The notes under the pieces were generated by a model, which searched no databases, was not told where the DNA came from, and was given only the letters and a program-made list of their open reading frames with translations. Below are positions 1 through 9,622 of a DNA stretch of 64,000 bases, one piece after another. Numbering within the stretch: the first letter of the stretch is position 1; every line of letters begins with the position of its first letter. The stretch spans positions 219,501 through 283,500 of the forward strand of contig CAJNDS010002540.1 in the NCBI GenBank assembly GCA_905221605.1, read 5' to 3'. Position numbers and translations under genes: made by a program. This stretch comes from Symbiodinium natans (taxonomy: Eukaryota; Sar; Dinophyceae; Suessiales; Symbiodiniaceae).

Positions 1-1109
1 CCCTTGAAGCCAGGCCATGCAACGTCCACCCCCTCCAAGTAGCGTGCTCGCACAGTCGGCAACAAGCACTGCACAGCCAGGCTGCGACCGATGTGAACCC
101 AACCGCTCGTGCTGCTGCCGGGCTGCAGCCTTAGCCACCCAGAGCCCGGATACCCATGGACCATCTGACCGGGTGAGAGCACGCGGAAGCTCTTGGAGTT
201 GGGATCCGGGGATTCGTGCACGGGCACCGCCTCGCGGACTTCGTACTCAAGGGGCTTCGTCAGCCCGCTCAAGATCTCTGCAGCCCGCTTGGCCGCCGCC
301 TTCACCGCTTCGTGGTCCACCTGCGGCTTTTCAGGGGCGGGCTCAGCTGCTGCCGCTGCCGGTGCTGCCGCTGCCGGTGCTGCCGCTGCCGGTGGCTCTG
401 CCGCTGCCGGTGCTGGTGGCTCTGCCTTCTCTGCCTCTGCTGCACCCTCTGACCCCACCGCGCTCGGCGTTGCAACATCCTTGGTGTTCGGCATGCCCGA
501 AATGCTCTCATTCTCCTCCACCTTTGGCTGCTCCATGCACGGCCTGGGCTCTGGCTCTGCAGGCTCCGTGCACTTTGTGGGCTCCGGGCTCGGGGCCTCT
601 GCAACTGCAGGCTCTACCGCAGCAGGCTCCGCCACGGTGGGCTCTGCCGTGGTGGGCGCTGCCGTGGTGGGCGCTGCCGTGGTGGGCGCTGCCGTGGTGG
701 GCGCTGCCGTGGTGGGCTCTACCACGGTGGGCTCTGCGAGTTGTTGTGGGGACCCCTCGCGCGTTTGGACTTTCATGGCCTCCTGGACCGGCTCGGTGTG
801 ACTCTCGGGCCTCTCGGGCCTCTCGGGCCTCTCGGCCGTCGGCGATGTGGATTGAGGTGTGCACGTGGGCGTGCAGGTCGTGGCCGTGTTTGCATCCGTC
901 GCCAGGTCGTGAACCAGGTCATGAGGTTCGAAAGTGGCTTCTTGGCCGTCCTGTGCAGACCCAAGAAGCGGCGGCCACTCGCTGAGATCCTTGTGTGCAG
1001 AGTTCAGAAACTCCTCAATCTCCTTCTCCTCTTCTTTTCGGAGGATCTCCCTCCACTCATGCACGAAGACGCGCAAAGCCTCCTCTTCCTCTTCTAGCTT
1101 GGCAGCCAT
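1..1109 (-). CDS. Pro/Ala-rich protein with SH3b-like C-terminal region (3' end beyond window)
   Basis: A single open frame runs from the ATG at 1109 leftwards to the window edge, about 369 residues, with no stop. It begins MAAKLEEEEEALRVFVHEW, an acidic helical stretch likely to be coiled coil, passes an ERP repeat and a long low-complexity middle made of repeated EPTTAAPTTA-type units (about 580-770) and Ala/Pro runs (330-430), and ends in a compact segment containing YEVREAVPVHESPD, GSGWLRL and SGWVHIG. Paired Trp-containing strands of that kind are typical of SH3b-like domains; the domain call is by resemblance only. An AG at about 1133 (context catctggcag) could be the trans-splice acceptor 24 bases before the ATG. 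Function unknown; the low-complexity middle suggests a linker or scaffold. The repeats also give long false open frames on the plus strand. Confidence 0.72.
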   Translation of the reverse strand, partial: MAAKLEEEEEALRVFVHEWREILRKEEEKEIEEFLNSAHKDLSEWPPLLGSAQDGQEATFEPHDLVHDLATDANTATTCTPTCTPQSTSPTAERPERPERPESHTEPVQEAMKVQTREGSPQQLAEPTVVEPTTAAPTTAAPTTAAPTTAAPTTAEPTVAEPAAVEPAVAEAPSPEPTKCTEPAEPEPRPCMEQPKVEENESISGMPNTKDVATPSAVGSEGAAEAEKAEPPAPAAAEPPAAAAPAAAAPAAAAAEPAPEKPQVDHEAVKAAAKRAAEILSGLTKPLEYEVREAVPVHESPDPNSKSFRVLSPGQMVHGYPGSGWLRLQPGSSTSGWVHIGRSLAVQCLLPTVRARYLEGVDVAWPGFK

Positions 1110-1776
1110 GGCAGTGAAGCGACGAAGTGTGGCTGCCAGATGAAAACCTTTGCACCCTGGTGCTGTTTGTGTTTCTGCTGGCGAAGCCGCTTCGCCGTGC
1201 TTGGGAAGCCAAAGCATTGTGTTTTTGCAGGCACGTGTCGCAGGTGTTGTCTTTGAAAAGCATGAACCCTACAATGCCGTACTTTCAAAGCCGCGAACGT
1301 CCGAGAAGGGAATCGCTGTCCTCAGAGCTGCGCTGGTGCCTAGTTCTTTCAAAGCTGAGGCATATGAAGGTCTTTTGATCTGCAGCGCACTTTGTTGCTT
1401 GCTTCTGTACTCGATGCGGCGCTGATGAGCTGCACCGGAAAATCATGTGCAGTTCTTCTGCAGAGACAGCAATGGACTGGCTTTTGGTGCTTGTGGGCAC
1501 TGCCATCATAATTACTCTCAGTTTCTGCATGGTGCCCCACATGTGTGGTCTCATGGCCAGGAAATTGGCGCATGAGGGGAGCGGATGACACCTGGGTATG
1601 GCGAGGGCACGTCGAAACGTTGCAGTGCAGTGCACGGGGCGGCAAAAACACGCCACCTCGCAAGGCTTCTGGACTGCCAAGCTGCAGTGGGGCTTGGGAG
1701 CATGCTCCTTCCAGAAGTCCTCTGCAACCGTTGGGAGTAGGATAGCTGAGTAGGATTTAAGATAATTTGAGATACT
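1110..1776. other. Intergenic stretch between the MsrA gene and the SH3b-like gene
   Basis: No convincing coding exon is seen on either strand. It should hold the 3' untranslated region of the MsrA gene (stop at 1777) and the 5' leader of the next gene with its probable AG trans-splice acceptor near 1133. At 667 bases it is much longer than several other gene gaps in this window, so an unrecognised short exon cannot be excluded. Confidence 0.5.
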
Positions 1777-4195
1777 TTAAGGCGCAGGGGAGAGATCGGA
1801 GATGCAGAGGTTCCGAGGCTCGGCCTCCGGGAGCTTCGGCGCGTGCGACTTGAGCTCCGGGGGCGCCCACTCCTCGAAGGCCGGCAGAGGAACCTCGGAG
1901 ATCGCAAGCCGAGGATTTCTAATCAACCCTATAAGGGCTTCGTTAATCAAGCTTCTGAGCTATCTTCAATTGAATCCTGCCAATGCGCATTTGCACTACC
2001 CACAACCCCTTATCCGAAGTGTCCATCGAGTTGCGACCATGTTGCTGCCACATGGGCTCTCAACATGGGCCCCCATGACTAGCTAGGATGGCCCTTAAAA
2101 CCCTCTAAAAAACTATTCCTGAATACAGTCCTCTTTAACCCTCTTATATAACATGGCCCAAGGGCCTACGCAGTTAGCTACACAATATACGACCTTTGCC
2201 GTCGGCCGAAGAAAGTTTGATGGCCCCGCCTGCAAAGGCTGCGCGCTGCAGTATGGCCTTTAGGGGGGCAACGTATAGCAAGGGAGGGGAGGTTCCCATC
2301 ATGTCCCATCTCTCTGGAATTCTCTCGGAGGATTGGGTGAATATGGGAGGTTTTTCAGGTCTTGTGCCCCTTGCCTCGCACCAGGCTTGGCCAAATACTG
2401 CTGATGGTAGTCCTGCGCTTTTTGGCAAGCACCCTCGAAAGGCAACATCTCACAAGCTGCTGCTTGAATGTTCCATTGACATCCTCGGCATAATAGAAGG
2501 GCGTCTCGAAGTCGGACGCAGCCACAATCTCCGTGGTGATGCTGCCGGTCTTGCCTTCAAAGCACGATAAAGGTGCACAAGACACTGTATGACTTGACAT
2601 GACATGACATGCACGGTACACATATGACGGATGGAAAAGCACGCGTGGAATCCTTTTTGACACAAGTTTGGCCTCTTCTGGCTTCAAGCAGCGCCTTCTC
2701 GTAGGCTGCTTTGCCTCAAGGCGGTCTGAATCAACGCGTTCCGCAGCGAAGCGCAAACACTCTAAAGACCCTCCGCAAGGCCCAATGATGTCCTTTATAT
2801 AACTTATGACCGTATTAAAACCCTACACTTGGTATGGAATACTATCATCGTGAGCAGTTAACCCCTGAACAGCAAATCCTGAAACCTGGTGTCCTGCGGT
2901 TCACCGGCGGGGTGCTGGCGCGCATAAGCTGCTCTTGCTCTTTGTCGAAATAGATCAGCGCGCTTCCTGGGCTCGTCCGTGGCAGGGGTCATGTCTGGGG
3001 GGGCTTTTGGTGCTTTTGAAAGGGCTTTGGAGGTGGATGTTGCTGGATGTTATCGGGGGGCTTCAAGAGCAGAGGCTTCTTCTGCGAGAGTCGGTACTGG
3101 GTGCCGCGATCGTTCCCCTGCCCCATGCCCTGGGTCGGATCGTGGGATTCCCAGAACCAGCGCAGAATGTCCACCAAGCTGATCTTCTCTGGATCGTAGA
3201 CCTTGCGGGACTGCGAAGGGAATCGCACGGCATTCTGCACATTCCTATGTATTTCCTGCAGGCACAGCTGAGGGTGAACTTGAGCCAGGCTGCAACCTGG
3301 ACGGCCTCTGTGTGGCCTGTTCGTCCGCTGCAGCACTCCTGGCCGGGAAGCTGTAGGACACCACCCATGACAAGGCAGGACAAGGTACGACAACCTATGC
3401 CGCATGCAGCTATTCGCGAACTTGAGTCCTCATAGGTAGGATTGGGGGTCTGCCCAGCCGCATATCCCACCGCAGTGGCATGGATGCCTCCACCTGCTTA
3501 CGTCAACAGGTGCCCACTTGATCAACGAGAGATGCCGCGACGCAGCTGCAGCGCCTAGCCTGGGAGGCGCCAAAACCCTTTCTCCGAGCCCCAGAAGCAC
3601 CCATTGGCCAACACGCAAACCTGTCAAGGACCAGGGGATCACACCAGGCCCCACACAAGGCCGCAGATGACATGGACCATGTTAATCATCAAGCGCAAAG
3701 ATGCCGGCACCCGACACCAAGTTTGGAAACTCTTCCATGATCATGGCTTGCAAATCTTGTAACGAAGGAAGGTTCGGAGGCATCATGTTGCCTACTGGAC
3801 TAGGAAAACATCACACAGAGCCAAGCTGAGATCAGCCAGACACCAGTGTCTTGCTCGTGAAGATACACATTCGCCCCAGACTGCAATTTCTGCATCTTAA
3901 GGTATGAAACGCGATTGTGGAGGGCAATGCGCGGCAGATAAGAAGATTGCGCTACGCGGTATCCCAATGTCATCCCATGGTCTTTCTCGAAGCCAAGCCT
4001 TCATGTTCTCTGGCCACGGCCCTTCCATAGGCGTCTTCCTAACATAAGGAACAGAAGACCATCATAGAAAACATCAGCCTACTGTCCCCGTGGCAGCATT
4101 GGTGAGAGGCTTCGCAACTTCAACTGCCAACAAGGTGCAAGACGAAATGCCTTGGGCTCACCTGCATTTTCTCGCTCCGCCCTTTCCTCGGCCAT
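1777..4195 (-). CDS. msrA: Peptide methionine-(S)-sulfoxide reductase MsrA, 14 exons
   Basis: Repairs oxidised methionine by reducing methionine-S-sulfoxide, normally with thioredoxin as reductant. Phase-consistent exons: 4195-4162, 4123-4083, 4034-3956, 3791-3718, 3620-3560, 3493-3429, 3338-3297, 3201-3093, 2966-2916, 2714-2673, 2554-2484, 2412-2375, 2257-2230, 1893-1777; total 852 bases, 283 residues. The catalytic motif GCFWG is in exon 5 (Cys about residue 84), followed by [64 protein letters not shown] and a tail with HAPKLPEA. Thirteen introns: five start GT, five GC, three GA. The last 207 residues are a complete MsrA core. Exons 1-4 ([16 protein letters not shown], then [19 protein letters not shown]) keep phase through a GT intron at 3717-3621; without that splice they would end at a TAA at 3682 as a separate small gene, so their fusion to MsrA is less certain. 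One alternative acceptor (TCCCGCAAG, near 3210) would add three residues before VYDPEK. Localisation unclear; no obvious transit peptide. Confidence 0.9.
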
Positions 4196-4215
4196 AAACA
4201 ATCAACCTAGAGCGA
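4196..4215 (-). promoter_or_regulatory. Probable trans-splice acceptor before the MsrA ATG
   Basis: The minus strand reads cgctctag just before GTTGATTGTTTATGG, so an AG with a pyrimidine-containing run (about 4207-4215) lies 11 bases upstream of the start codon at 4195. In dinoflagellates the capped spliced leader is joined at such sites. The assignment is inference from position and sequence. Confidence 0.45.
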
Positions 4216-4710
4216 CAGAAACGCGCACGCGCACTTGACAGGGTCACAAGAGACCGAAAAGGGATTTGCCGAGCATCATCTTTGAGCCTGCGGTGCTGCC
4301 ACTGCCGCCCATGAAAAGCCACAAGAGCCGGGGGGTCAAAGCTACAAAAGTTCTGTGAGTGCAGCGAGCCAAGCGCACACCCCAACACATATTTCAAAGT
4401 AATTCGGCATGCAAACGGACACGGCCGTGTCTTGACCCCAATACCCCAATCACGCCTCGAGCGCGGACGAAAACGGGGGCACTCCATGGCTTCGAACCAA
4501 GGCCGAAGCACTCCAAAAGAAGACATAGAATGTACAAAAATGCAGATGGCTTTGCTGAAAACTACAGCCCGCAAACTTACTGTAGGCACTTTGTGTAGCG
4601 CTTCGAGGGTTCATCGCGGAGCCACGCCCCGGCAGCATGAAAATGCGACAATGCGCGGGCGTTCGTGGCCACACGATGGTAGAGTCTTCTGAGTGGCTGA
4701 GGCACGATGC
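4216..4710. other. Unresolved stretch between the armadillo-like exons and MsrA
   Basis: The minus strand carries several medium open frames here, one passing a good GTAAGT donor near 4570, but none shows a recognisable domain or a clean chain of phase-matched splice sites. It probably holds the last exon(s) and 3' end of the armadillo-like gene and the upstream region of MsrA. Confidence 0.3.
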
Positions 4711-5066
4711 CTCGTCATCCCGATCGGTCGACTCCATCACCAACAAGTGGTCCTGTCTCACTCGCTCAGTTAAGGAGAGGGGGGGGGGAGGAGAATAAAA
4801 AAGGAGCTCAGCCATTGCATGGGTCATGCCGTCATGCCCGCCTTCCGTGTGTGCACGGCCTTGGGGCCCAGGTTGGCGAGGGCTTGCACCGCGACGAGCC
4901 GGTATCTGGGAAGGCACTCGACACAAAAAACATGCCCAAAAAAAGGATGCTCCCGGCACACGCTCCGTGGTGCCCGCCTCGGATTCCGGTGAAAGAGCCC
5001 GTCGTCTAAGTTGTGGATGTGGGGCATAACCTCATTCAACACTCCCTCTTCCACCAGCTTCACTGA
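4711..5066 (-). CDS. Armadillo-like repeat protein, three exons recognised
   Basis: Three minus-strand stretches read as one alpha-helical repeat protein. About 5066-5003 encodes KLVEEGVLNEVMPHIHNLDD; 4905-4842 encodes YRLVAVQALANLGPKAVHTRK and ends AG|GC; 4752-4711 encodes DHLLVMESTDRDDE, begins after an AG acceptor and ends AG|GC in matching phase 0. The pattern of a leucine-rich helix followed by AVQALANLG is typical of armadillo/HEAT repeats, which are protein-binding scaffolds. Exons before 5066 and after 4711 were not resolved; the stretch 4690-4560 has an open minus frame with a GTAAGT-like donor near 4570 and may continue the gene. Partner and role unknown. Confidence 0.45.
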
Positions 5067-5399
5067 TGGCTTCACTGGTGTCTTCACTGATGGCCACTGA
5101 CCGCCACCGTGTGACTGCAAAGGCTCAGAGAGCGTTTGGGCGCAGGACGGCCTCTGGCTCCAGTTGCCCCAGCGCCCACCTTCCGGCAGCGAAGCCGGTT
5201 TTTCTATAAGACGAGGGATAGAAGCAGCACATAGCAAAAAAATGAACGATCCAGTCCGCCGAGGCCTCGGGCGGAAGGTGTATAGGTTGTCAGAACAGGC
5301 CTCCAAATCCTCCTGCCAGACCCAAAGCCACCCTTTTTTTTACCTGAAATCCACCCCCCCCCCCCCTCGCCCCTGCCCCCCCGCTTTTGCTTAACTTGA
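5067..5399. other. Non-coding or unresolved stretch with C-tracts
   Basis: Contains short homopolymer C runs at about 5353-5366 and 5376-5383 and no coding segment I can support. It may be an intron upstream of the armadillo-like exons; the C-rich runs would suit a minus-strand purine tract rather than a splice acceptor. Confidence 0.3.
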
Positions 5400-5523
5400 G
5401 GAACCTTGAACTCTAAACCCAAATGAGACCTAAGCCCTCAACCCTACACTAACCCTCAACCCTAAACCCCAAACCATTGCCATAAACCATAAACCCGGAA
5501 CCCTAAACCCCCAAACCCAACCA
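5400..5523 (+). repeat. Degenerate interstitial telomere-like repeat (CCCTAAA type)
   Basis: The plus strand repeatedly shows AACCCTAAACCC-like units with many substitutions (ccctacactaaccctcaaccctaaa and later variants). Perfect CCCTAAA is the plant/dinoflagellate-type telomere unit; this copy is internal and decayed. Similar tracts occur near 19755, 53178 and 60700. Confidence 0.75.
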
Positions 5524-5754
5524 TTATTGCTTGGGGTCCAGCGACTTGGGCGCTGCAGAATCACCATGCTCACGCGGATGCGCTGGGCCGGGCCGAGGCG
5601 GGTCGCGCAGCGTTAAAACGAACAAAAGAATTAGATAATTAGATCGCACAAACGCCACGAAATCCAAAACAAAATCCCTGTCAGAGACCGGCTCCCATCG
5701 AGTCCAACGACGCCTCGTCCTGAAACCTACAATCCACCAATCCTTCGAATTCAT
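5524..5754 (-). CDS. Possible small open frame, 76 codons, unsupported function
   Basis: An ATG-started frame (MNSKDWWIVGFRTRRRW...) with a hydrophobic segment around FVRSNYLILLFVLTL ends at a TAA at the border of the telomere-like tract. It has one possible membrane span and no known motif. It may be a chance frame; no splice or leader evidence decides. Confidence 0.2.
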   Translation of the reverse strand: MNSKDWWIVGFRTRRRWTRWEPVSDRDFVLDFVAFVRSNYLILLFVLTLRDPPRPGPAHPREHGDSAAPKSLDPKQ

Positions 5755-5949
5755 ACCGACTCATTTCTTGTCATCTTTTTCTCGTTCCTTTGTGGATTCT
5801 GAGCCCCAAGGCCCTTGGCGCCGTGATTTCTCCGGTCAAGTTCTTTAAGAACTCCTCTATTTCTAGCCATGCCCCTTCTCATGGGGAAGCTGGTAGTAGG
5901 CTGCTTGGCGGTCCCGGCAGAGAATGGATGGTGAAACTATTTCGTGACT

Positions 5950-6387
5950 TCAAAGGCGTCTTGTACCGACTTCAAGAGCGACTTGACAAGGCCCTTGGCA
6001 AGCATCCTGCTGACTTCCCGTCGGACTTGCGGCTGTGGCTGTGGCCATCTCTGGAGAATCCTGGGTACCTCGAGCAGCCTGTCTTTTTGGTCGCGATTTG
6101 CCACGCCGAGACGCTGGGTTTGCAACAGGATGATCAGGAGGTTGGTGTACAACAGGATGCTGATCTACATAGTAGCCGGAACCCTGCGGTGTCGGCATCA
6201 TGTGAACCATGTGGTTGTAGGGATTCATCGCGACCGTCTGTGGCACGTGCATGGCCATCTGTGGTATGCCCATGGCCGGCATCACCCTTGGCGTGCCATG
6301 AGGCGGCTGCACATATGATCCGCTCCCCCTTCCGCCCTTCAACGTCTGCACCACCTTCTGCGCCTCGATGTACATGACGGGCGGCAT
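5950..6387 (-). CDS. Intronless 145-residue Met/Pro/His-rich protein, unknown
   Basis: ATG at 6387 is immediately preceded by CAG (context ctcctggccag), a natural trans-splice acceptor, and lies 27 bases after the stop of the upstream gene. The protein starts MPPVMYIEAQKVVQTLKGG, then a low-complexity part rich in Met, Pro, His and Gln (VMPAMGIPQMAMHVPQ, MNPYNHMVHMMPTPQGSGYY), then a basic KSRPKRQAA patch that could be a nuclear-localisation-like signal, and an Ala/Thr/Ser end. No catalytic motif. Composition resembles disordered RNA-associated proteins, but that is only an analogy. A second frame at 5937-6152 (VRREVSRMLAKGLVKSL) also looks coding, so an internal splice changing frame near 6080-6130 remains possible. 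Confidence 0.6.
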   Translation of the reverse strand: MPPVMYIEAQKVVQTLKGGRGSGSYVQPPHGTPRVMPAMGIPQMAMHVPQTVAMNPYNHMVHMMPTPQGSGYYVDQHPVVHQPPDHPVANPASRRGKSRPKRQAARGTQDSPEMATATAASPTGSQQDACQGPCQVALEVGTRRL

Positions 6388-6414
6388 CTGGCCAGGAGCA
6401 ACAGTTGAAGGGTT

Positions 6415-7797
6415 TCAAGGTTTTAGCTTTCGGGGCTTAGGCGGCTCAGGTTCAGGATGTATTTCGGACAGCGACTCGGTGACAGCTTGCCGCGCCTCGC
6501 CGCGTTTTTGGCCACATTGGCAGCAAAACGGCCCGCTGTCATTGACAATGCTGCGGCAAGCTGCGCAGATCTGACAGGGCTGGACGGTTTGTTGCTCAGA
6601 TGTTGTAGAGGCTGTGCAGTATCTAGACTCTGAGGCTAGGGATTCTGGGTTCGTGGTGAAACTTATGGATTCCATTCTGGCATCACTCCGGCGTGAAGGT
6701 AGCGGCGCCTCTAGGTCGCTCTCCATTTCATCCATAGGACGGATCGGCGCTTGTGCTGCATCACTTCGTGGAGCACAGCCACCTCCTCTGCTTTCGTGGG
6801 ATGCGCTTAGCCTTGGCGGTGCCGTTGACGAGCCATCCCAAACTTGTGCCTCATCTTGGAAGTTGACAGATCTATTCGAGGCGATCGCTTCTGCGGACGA
6901 GCCTGAATCTTGGTGGTGGAGGCTGTCCTTGAGTCCATTGGGGCTGCCATTCCTAACAGAATAAACTGAATTTCGGCTGGGGGAACCATATTTGTCATTT
7001 TTTACCCCCTGCTGCCACTGCAGCGTGGTGACCGGGGTTGCTGGGGCATCTGGGAGGCTGGTCTTGGTGCCCCTTCTTTGCTTATCGACTGTTGCGTCCT
7101 CGGACGGAGCACGCGACTCTGTCTCTCCAACCTCTGCTTTGTAAGGTTGGTAGTGGCTGAGACTCATCCAATTTCGCAATATGACGAGCGTGGTGAACAT
7201 CATCATGAGGATGGTGAGGATCCAATGGATCGCACCATAAGAAGTGCCCACCCATATACAAATAGCCACAGCAAAAAGGAAGTAGGACTCCATCAAGAAA
7301 ATTAATGCCTCGCCCACAGTGCTCTTGCCTCTGGGGTCATACATCAAGTAGTTGTAGACGTCCTTGTCCGTCATGGCGCTCAGGTAGAAGTAGTTCAGGG
7401 CGCAGAGCATCACACACAGTATGCAAAGGAAGATGCAGTACATGCATATGACAATGTACGTTTGCCTCAAATGCATTCTGAAATCTGGATGCAGACAGAA
7501 ATATTGCGGATCAAGTTCGTGCCCCTCCACAAACATCCCCGCAATTGTTGTCATTACCAGCGCTGTTGTGACACTGTTGACCTCATAGGCTTTGCAAACT
7601 GTGTCTTTAAGGACTGAGTTTTTGCACTGCTCGAGCAGGTCCTGTCCGAGCTTTTCCGAGGCGCAGCACCAGAGTGCAAAGTGGATCGGCAGGAAAACTA
7701 ATGAGATCACAATTGGTGCCGTCCATGTCCCGTCGTCCGGGCTCCATTCCACGTATGGCACATTTGTCGCGTTGAGGGGGCATTCGAATGTGGACAT
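6415..7797 (-). CDS. Intronless multi-pass membrane protein with C-terminal zinc ribbon
   Basis: 460 residues from the ATG at 7797 (MSTFECPLNATN); a GTG five codons upstream is in frame but less likely. A short lumenal start with an N-glycosylation sequon (NAT) is followed by about five hydrophobic segments: IVISLVFLPIHFALWCC, a weaker one near VTTALVMTTIAGMFV, IVICMYCIFLCILCVMLCAL, IFLMESYFLFAVAICIWV and IHWILTILMMMFTTLVIL. From about residue 215 the chain is hydrophilic and Ser-rich, probably cytosolic, and near the C-terminus it has CQICAACRSIVNDSGPFCCQ followed by CGQKRG, four Cys pairs-like spacing typical of a zinc ribbon. I recognise no named family. The absence of introns in a window of intron-rich genes may reflect retroposition of a processed transcript. 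Downstream gene begins 27 bases after the stop. Confidence 0.85.
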   Translation of the reverse strand: MSTFECPLNATNVPYVEWSPDDGTWTAPIVISLVFLPIHFALWCCASEKLGQDLLEQCKNSVLKDTVCKAYEVNSVTTALVMTTIAGMFVEGHELDPQYFCLHPDFRMHLRQTYIVICMYCIFLCILCVMLCALNYFYLSAMTDKDVYNYLMYDPRGKSTVGEALIFLMESYFLFAVAICIWVGTSYGAIHWILTILMMMFTTLVILRNWMSLSHYQPYKAEVGETESRAPSEDATVDKQRRGTKTSLPDAPATPVTTLQWQQGVKNDKYGSPSRNSVYSVRNGSPNGLKDSLHHQDSGSSAEAIASNRSVNFQDEAQVWDGSSTAPPRLSASHESRGGGCAPRSDAAQAPIRPMDEMESDLEAPLPSRRSDARMESISFTTNPESLASESRYCTASTTSEQQTVQPCQICAACRSIVNDSGPFCCQCGQKRGEARQAVTESLSEIHPEPEPPKPRKLKP

Positions 7798-7936
7798 CCT
7801 GGTCGGCGACACATTGACTGCATCGCTTCACTCAAGCTTGATCCGAAATCTAGCTGACATGATGCCGTGGGTGAGGCGTGCGTGGGACCATACAGTCTGG
7901 CTACAAGTTGTGTGACTAGGTCTAGGTACTCCATCC

Positions 7937-8560
7937 TCACACAACCCAGCACCAGAGATGGAATTCGGAAATTGCTCTCCTCTGCGCGAACTCTTGGGTG
8001 TGGGAAGGCAGCGTTTGGGTCTTGGGAGAGCTGAGAAAGCCCTGGTGATAGAGTGCTCTGAGGCAGCTACATGCAGGCGGTGCGAACCTCAAGTCGCTCA
8101 CCTCATTTGTTTGCGTCACAGCGTCACAGCGTCACAGCACGACGCCGAAGGACACAGTTGCGCCAAGGACCGGGGACCAGACTCAGGTCTGCGTCGGGGT
8201 CATCGCCTGCAGTCAAGAAGCACTTGGGGTGTAAAGTGTAAAGTGTTACATAAAGAGAGACCAAGCCAGGAACTTACGAAAGAGGGTGCTCTCCATGTCC
8301 CCTAGTTCCGCCGAGAGGCTCTTGACACCAGGGCGGGTGCCCAGCATCCGAGTGCACAAGCCGTGCGCATTCTTGGATGCGACCTGCTCAGTGCTTGGGC
8401 CATCAGCTTATCTTAAGTCAACGCCAAAATCGCACGAGCTCTGTGGAGACTCGAGGCTCCTGCCTTGCCCTGCTTGCCAAGAGCCAGTGCCGCATTCCTT
8501 CGTACTTCTTGGTCCAGGTTGTGCAGCGCCTTCGCTTGCTTCCCGCGTTCTTTGCACTTT
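7937..8560 (-). CDS. HEAT-like repeat gene fragment, several exons
   Basis: Minus-strand coding pieces: about 8550-8455 encodes KQAKALHNLDQEVRRNAALA followed by LGKQGK, a good HEAT-repeat helix pair, with a possible AG|GC donor. About 8380-8278 encodes EQVASKNAHGLCTRMLGTRP and on to STLFR before a GTAAGT donor; the next piece, from 8217 after GACTGCAG, restores phase (DDPDADLSLVPGPWR). A last open piece, about 8050-7937, ends in a stop. Introns and frame between the first and second pieces are not settled. HEAT repeats form superhelical protein-binding surfaces; partner unknown. It could be the downstream part of the ARM-like exons at 9.3-9.6 kb. Confidence 0.45.
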
Positions 8561-9328
8561 AACACTGAAAGAGTCCGCTACAGAGAGAGCGAGCGAGGGA
8601 GAGAGAGAGGGAGCGCCAAAAAAACAGGAGCACAAGCGAACAGTGCTGTTTGGCCAGAAAATGCTTGTACTTGCATGCGTAGACCCATGCTTTACTGTCC
8701 ACGCGCATGACAGACAGAGACAGACGCGGACTGACTTGCGGGCAGATATAGGGAAAAACATAAACACACACATACGTCCTTATGCTTACTTACGTACATG
8801 TTTTTGTCTATATATATATATGTGTGTTTATTTATGTTTTTACTTATTTCTTTCTGCATATACACACTTATAACGAAACCTAACATAAAATCTTCAGCTT
8901 GACGAAGTGGGATTGGCCGGGCACTTGCCTTGGCCAGAACCGGCTGACTCTGTTCCGCGCCGAGTGGGCCGAGCCTCACAGGATGCTTCCAAAACAAGTC
9001 CAAATAATGTAACCATCTAGCAATACGATAATTTAAACAGAGCAGAAGATCATATGACAATTAGTATACTCTAACAAAATCTGCCCTTTGTGGAGTTTTC
9101 ACACCGATAGGCTCGTGGAGCAGCTCCGTGGCAAGTGTCCGGACGTACCAGGAGTCGTCGCTCCTTAAGCAGGCTCAGATACTTGGCGACCCGAACCCCG
9201 AATCAATCTCTCTGTCCCCAGGCATGTGCCCCCGGAGTGGCGCAAAAGATGGCGAAACGTGCGGGAGCGATTTTTGTCAAGGCCCGCCGTTCTTCTTGCA
9301 CAACTCTCCCTAAGTCCTTCTGCAATCG
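8561..9328. other. Intron or intergenic stretch with purine and TA microsatellites
   Basis: Holds a GA-rich run near 8581-8612 and a (TA)n run at about 8811-8822. A minus-strand frame at 9325-9165 (DKNRSRTFRHLLRHSGG) may be an exon of the ARM-like gene but competes with another frame of equal quality. Nothing else supportable. Confidence 0.3.
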
Positions 9329-9622
9329 TCAGAGCACACTTGCCACCTCTTTGCACAAGTCCCAGGGCTGCATGCCTCTTCGCCATGGCTTGCCATCTCC
9401 GGTCGGATCCTTTCGGAGGTTGTTGTGCATCACGCAGCCCTGATGCTGCTCAAGAATGTCCACGACATCCCTGATACCTTGTCTGCCGTGGCTAAGTCGG
9501 GCAGCACCGTGCCGGGCCGTTTGCCAAGGGGCCCATTCGCCTCGCCCACACTCGAGGACCTTGTCAACAGACCCTTCAGTGAGGGCCGCAGCGGCTCCAC
9601 CAGCGGCTCTCCAGCGGAACAT
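9329..9622 (-). CDS. Armadillo-like repeat exons
   Basis: The minus strand encodes GGAAAALTEGSVDKVLECG (about 9615-9555), then, after an AG at about 9500, GIRDVVDILEQHQGCVMHNN. The pattern of a Gly-Ile start, amphipathic helix and EQHQGCV is like the armadillo repeats common in dinoflagellate proteins. The stretch between looks like a short intron even though a frame stays open through it. Limits of the gene are unknown; it may join the HEAT-like exons to its left. Confidence 0.45.
   Translation of the reverse strand: MFRWRAAGGAAAALTEGSVDKVLECGRGEWAPWQTARHGAARLSHGRQGIRDVVDILEQHQGCVMHNNLRKDPTGDGKPWRRGMQPWDLCKEVASVL

Noticed and set aside
193-801. Long plus-strand Ala/Gly frame
   Set aside because: It is the antisense of the repeat-rich minus-strand gene, whose frame is longer and has a structured end.
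3430-3654. Minus frame [16 protein letters not shown]
   Set aside because: Out-of-frame shadow of the MsrA GCFWG exon.
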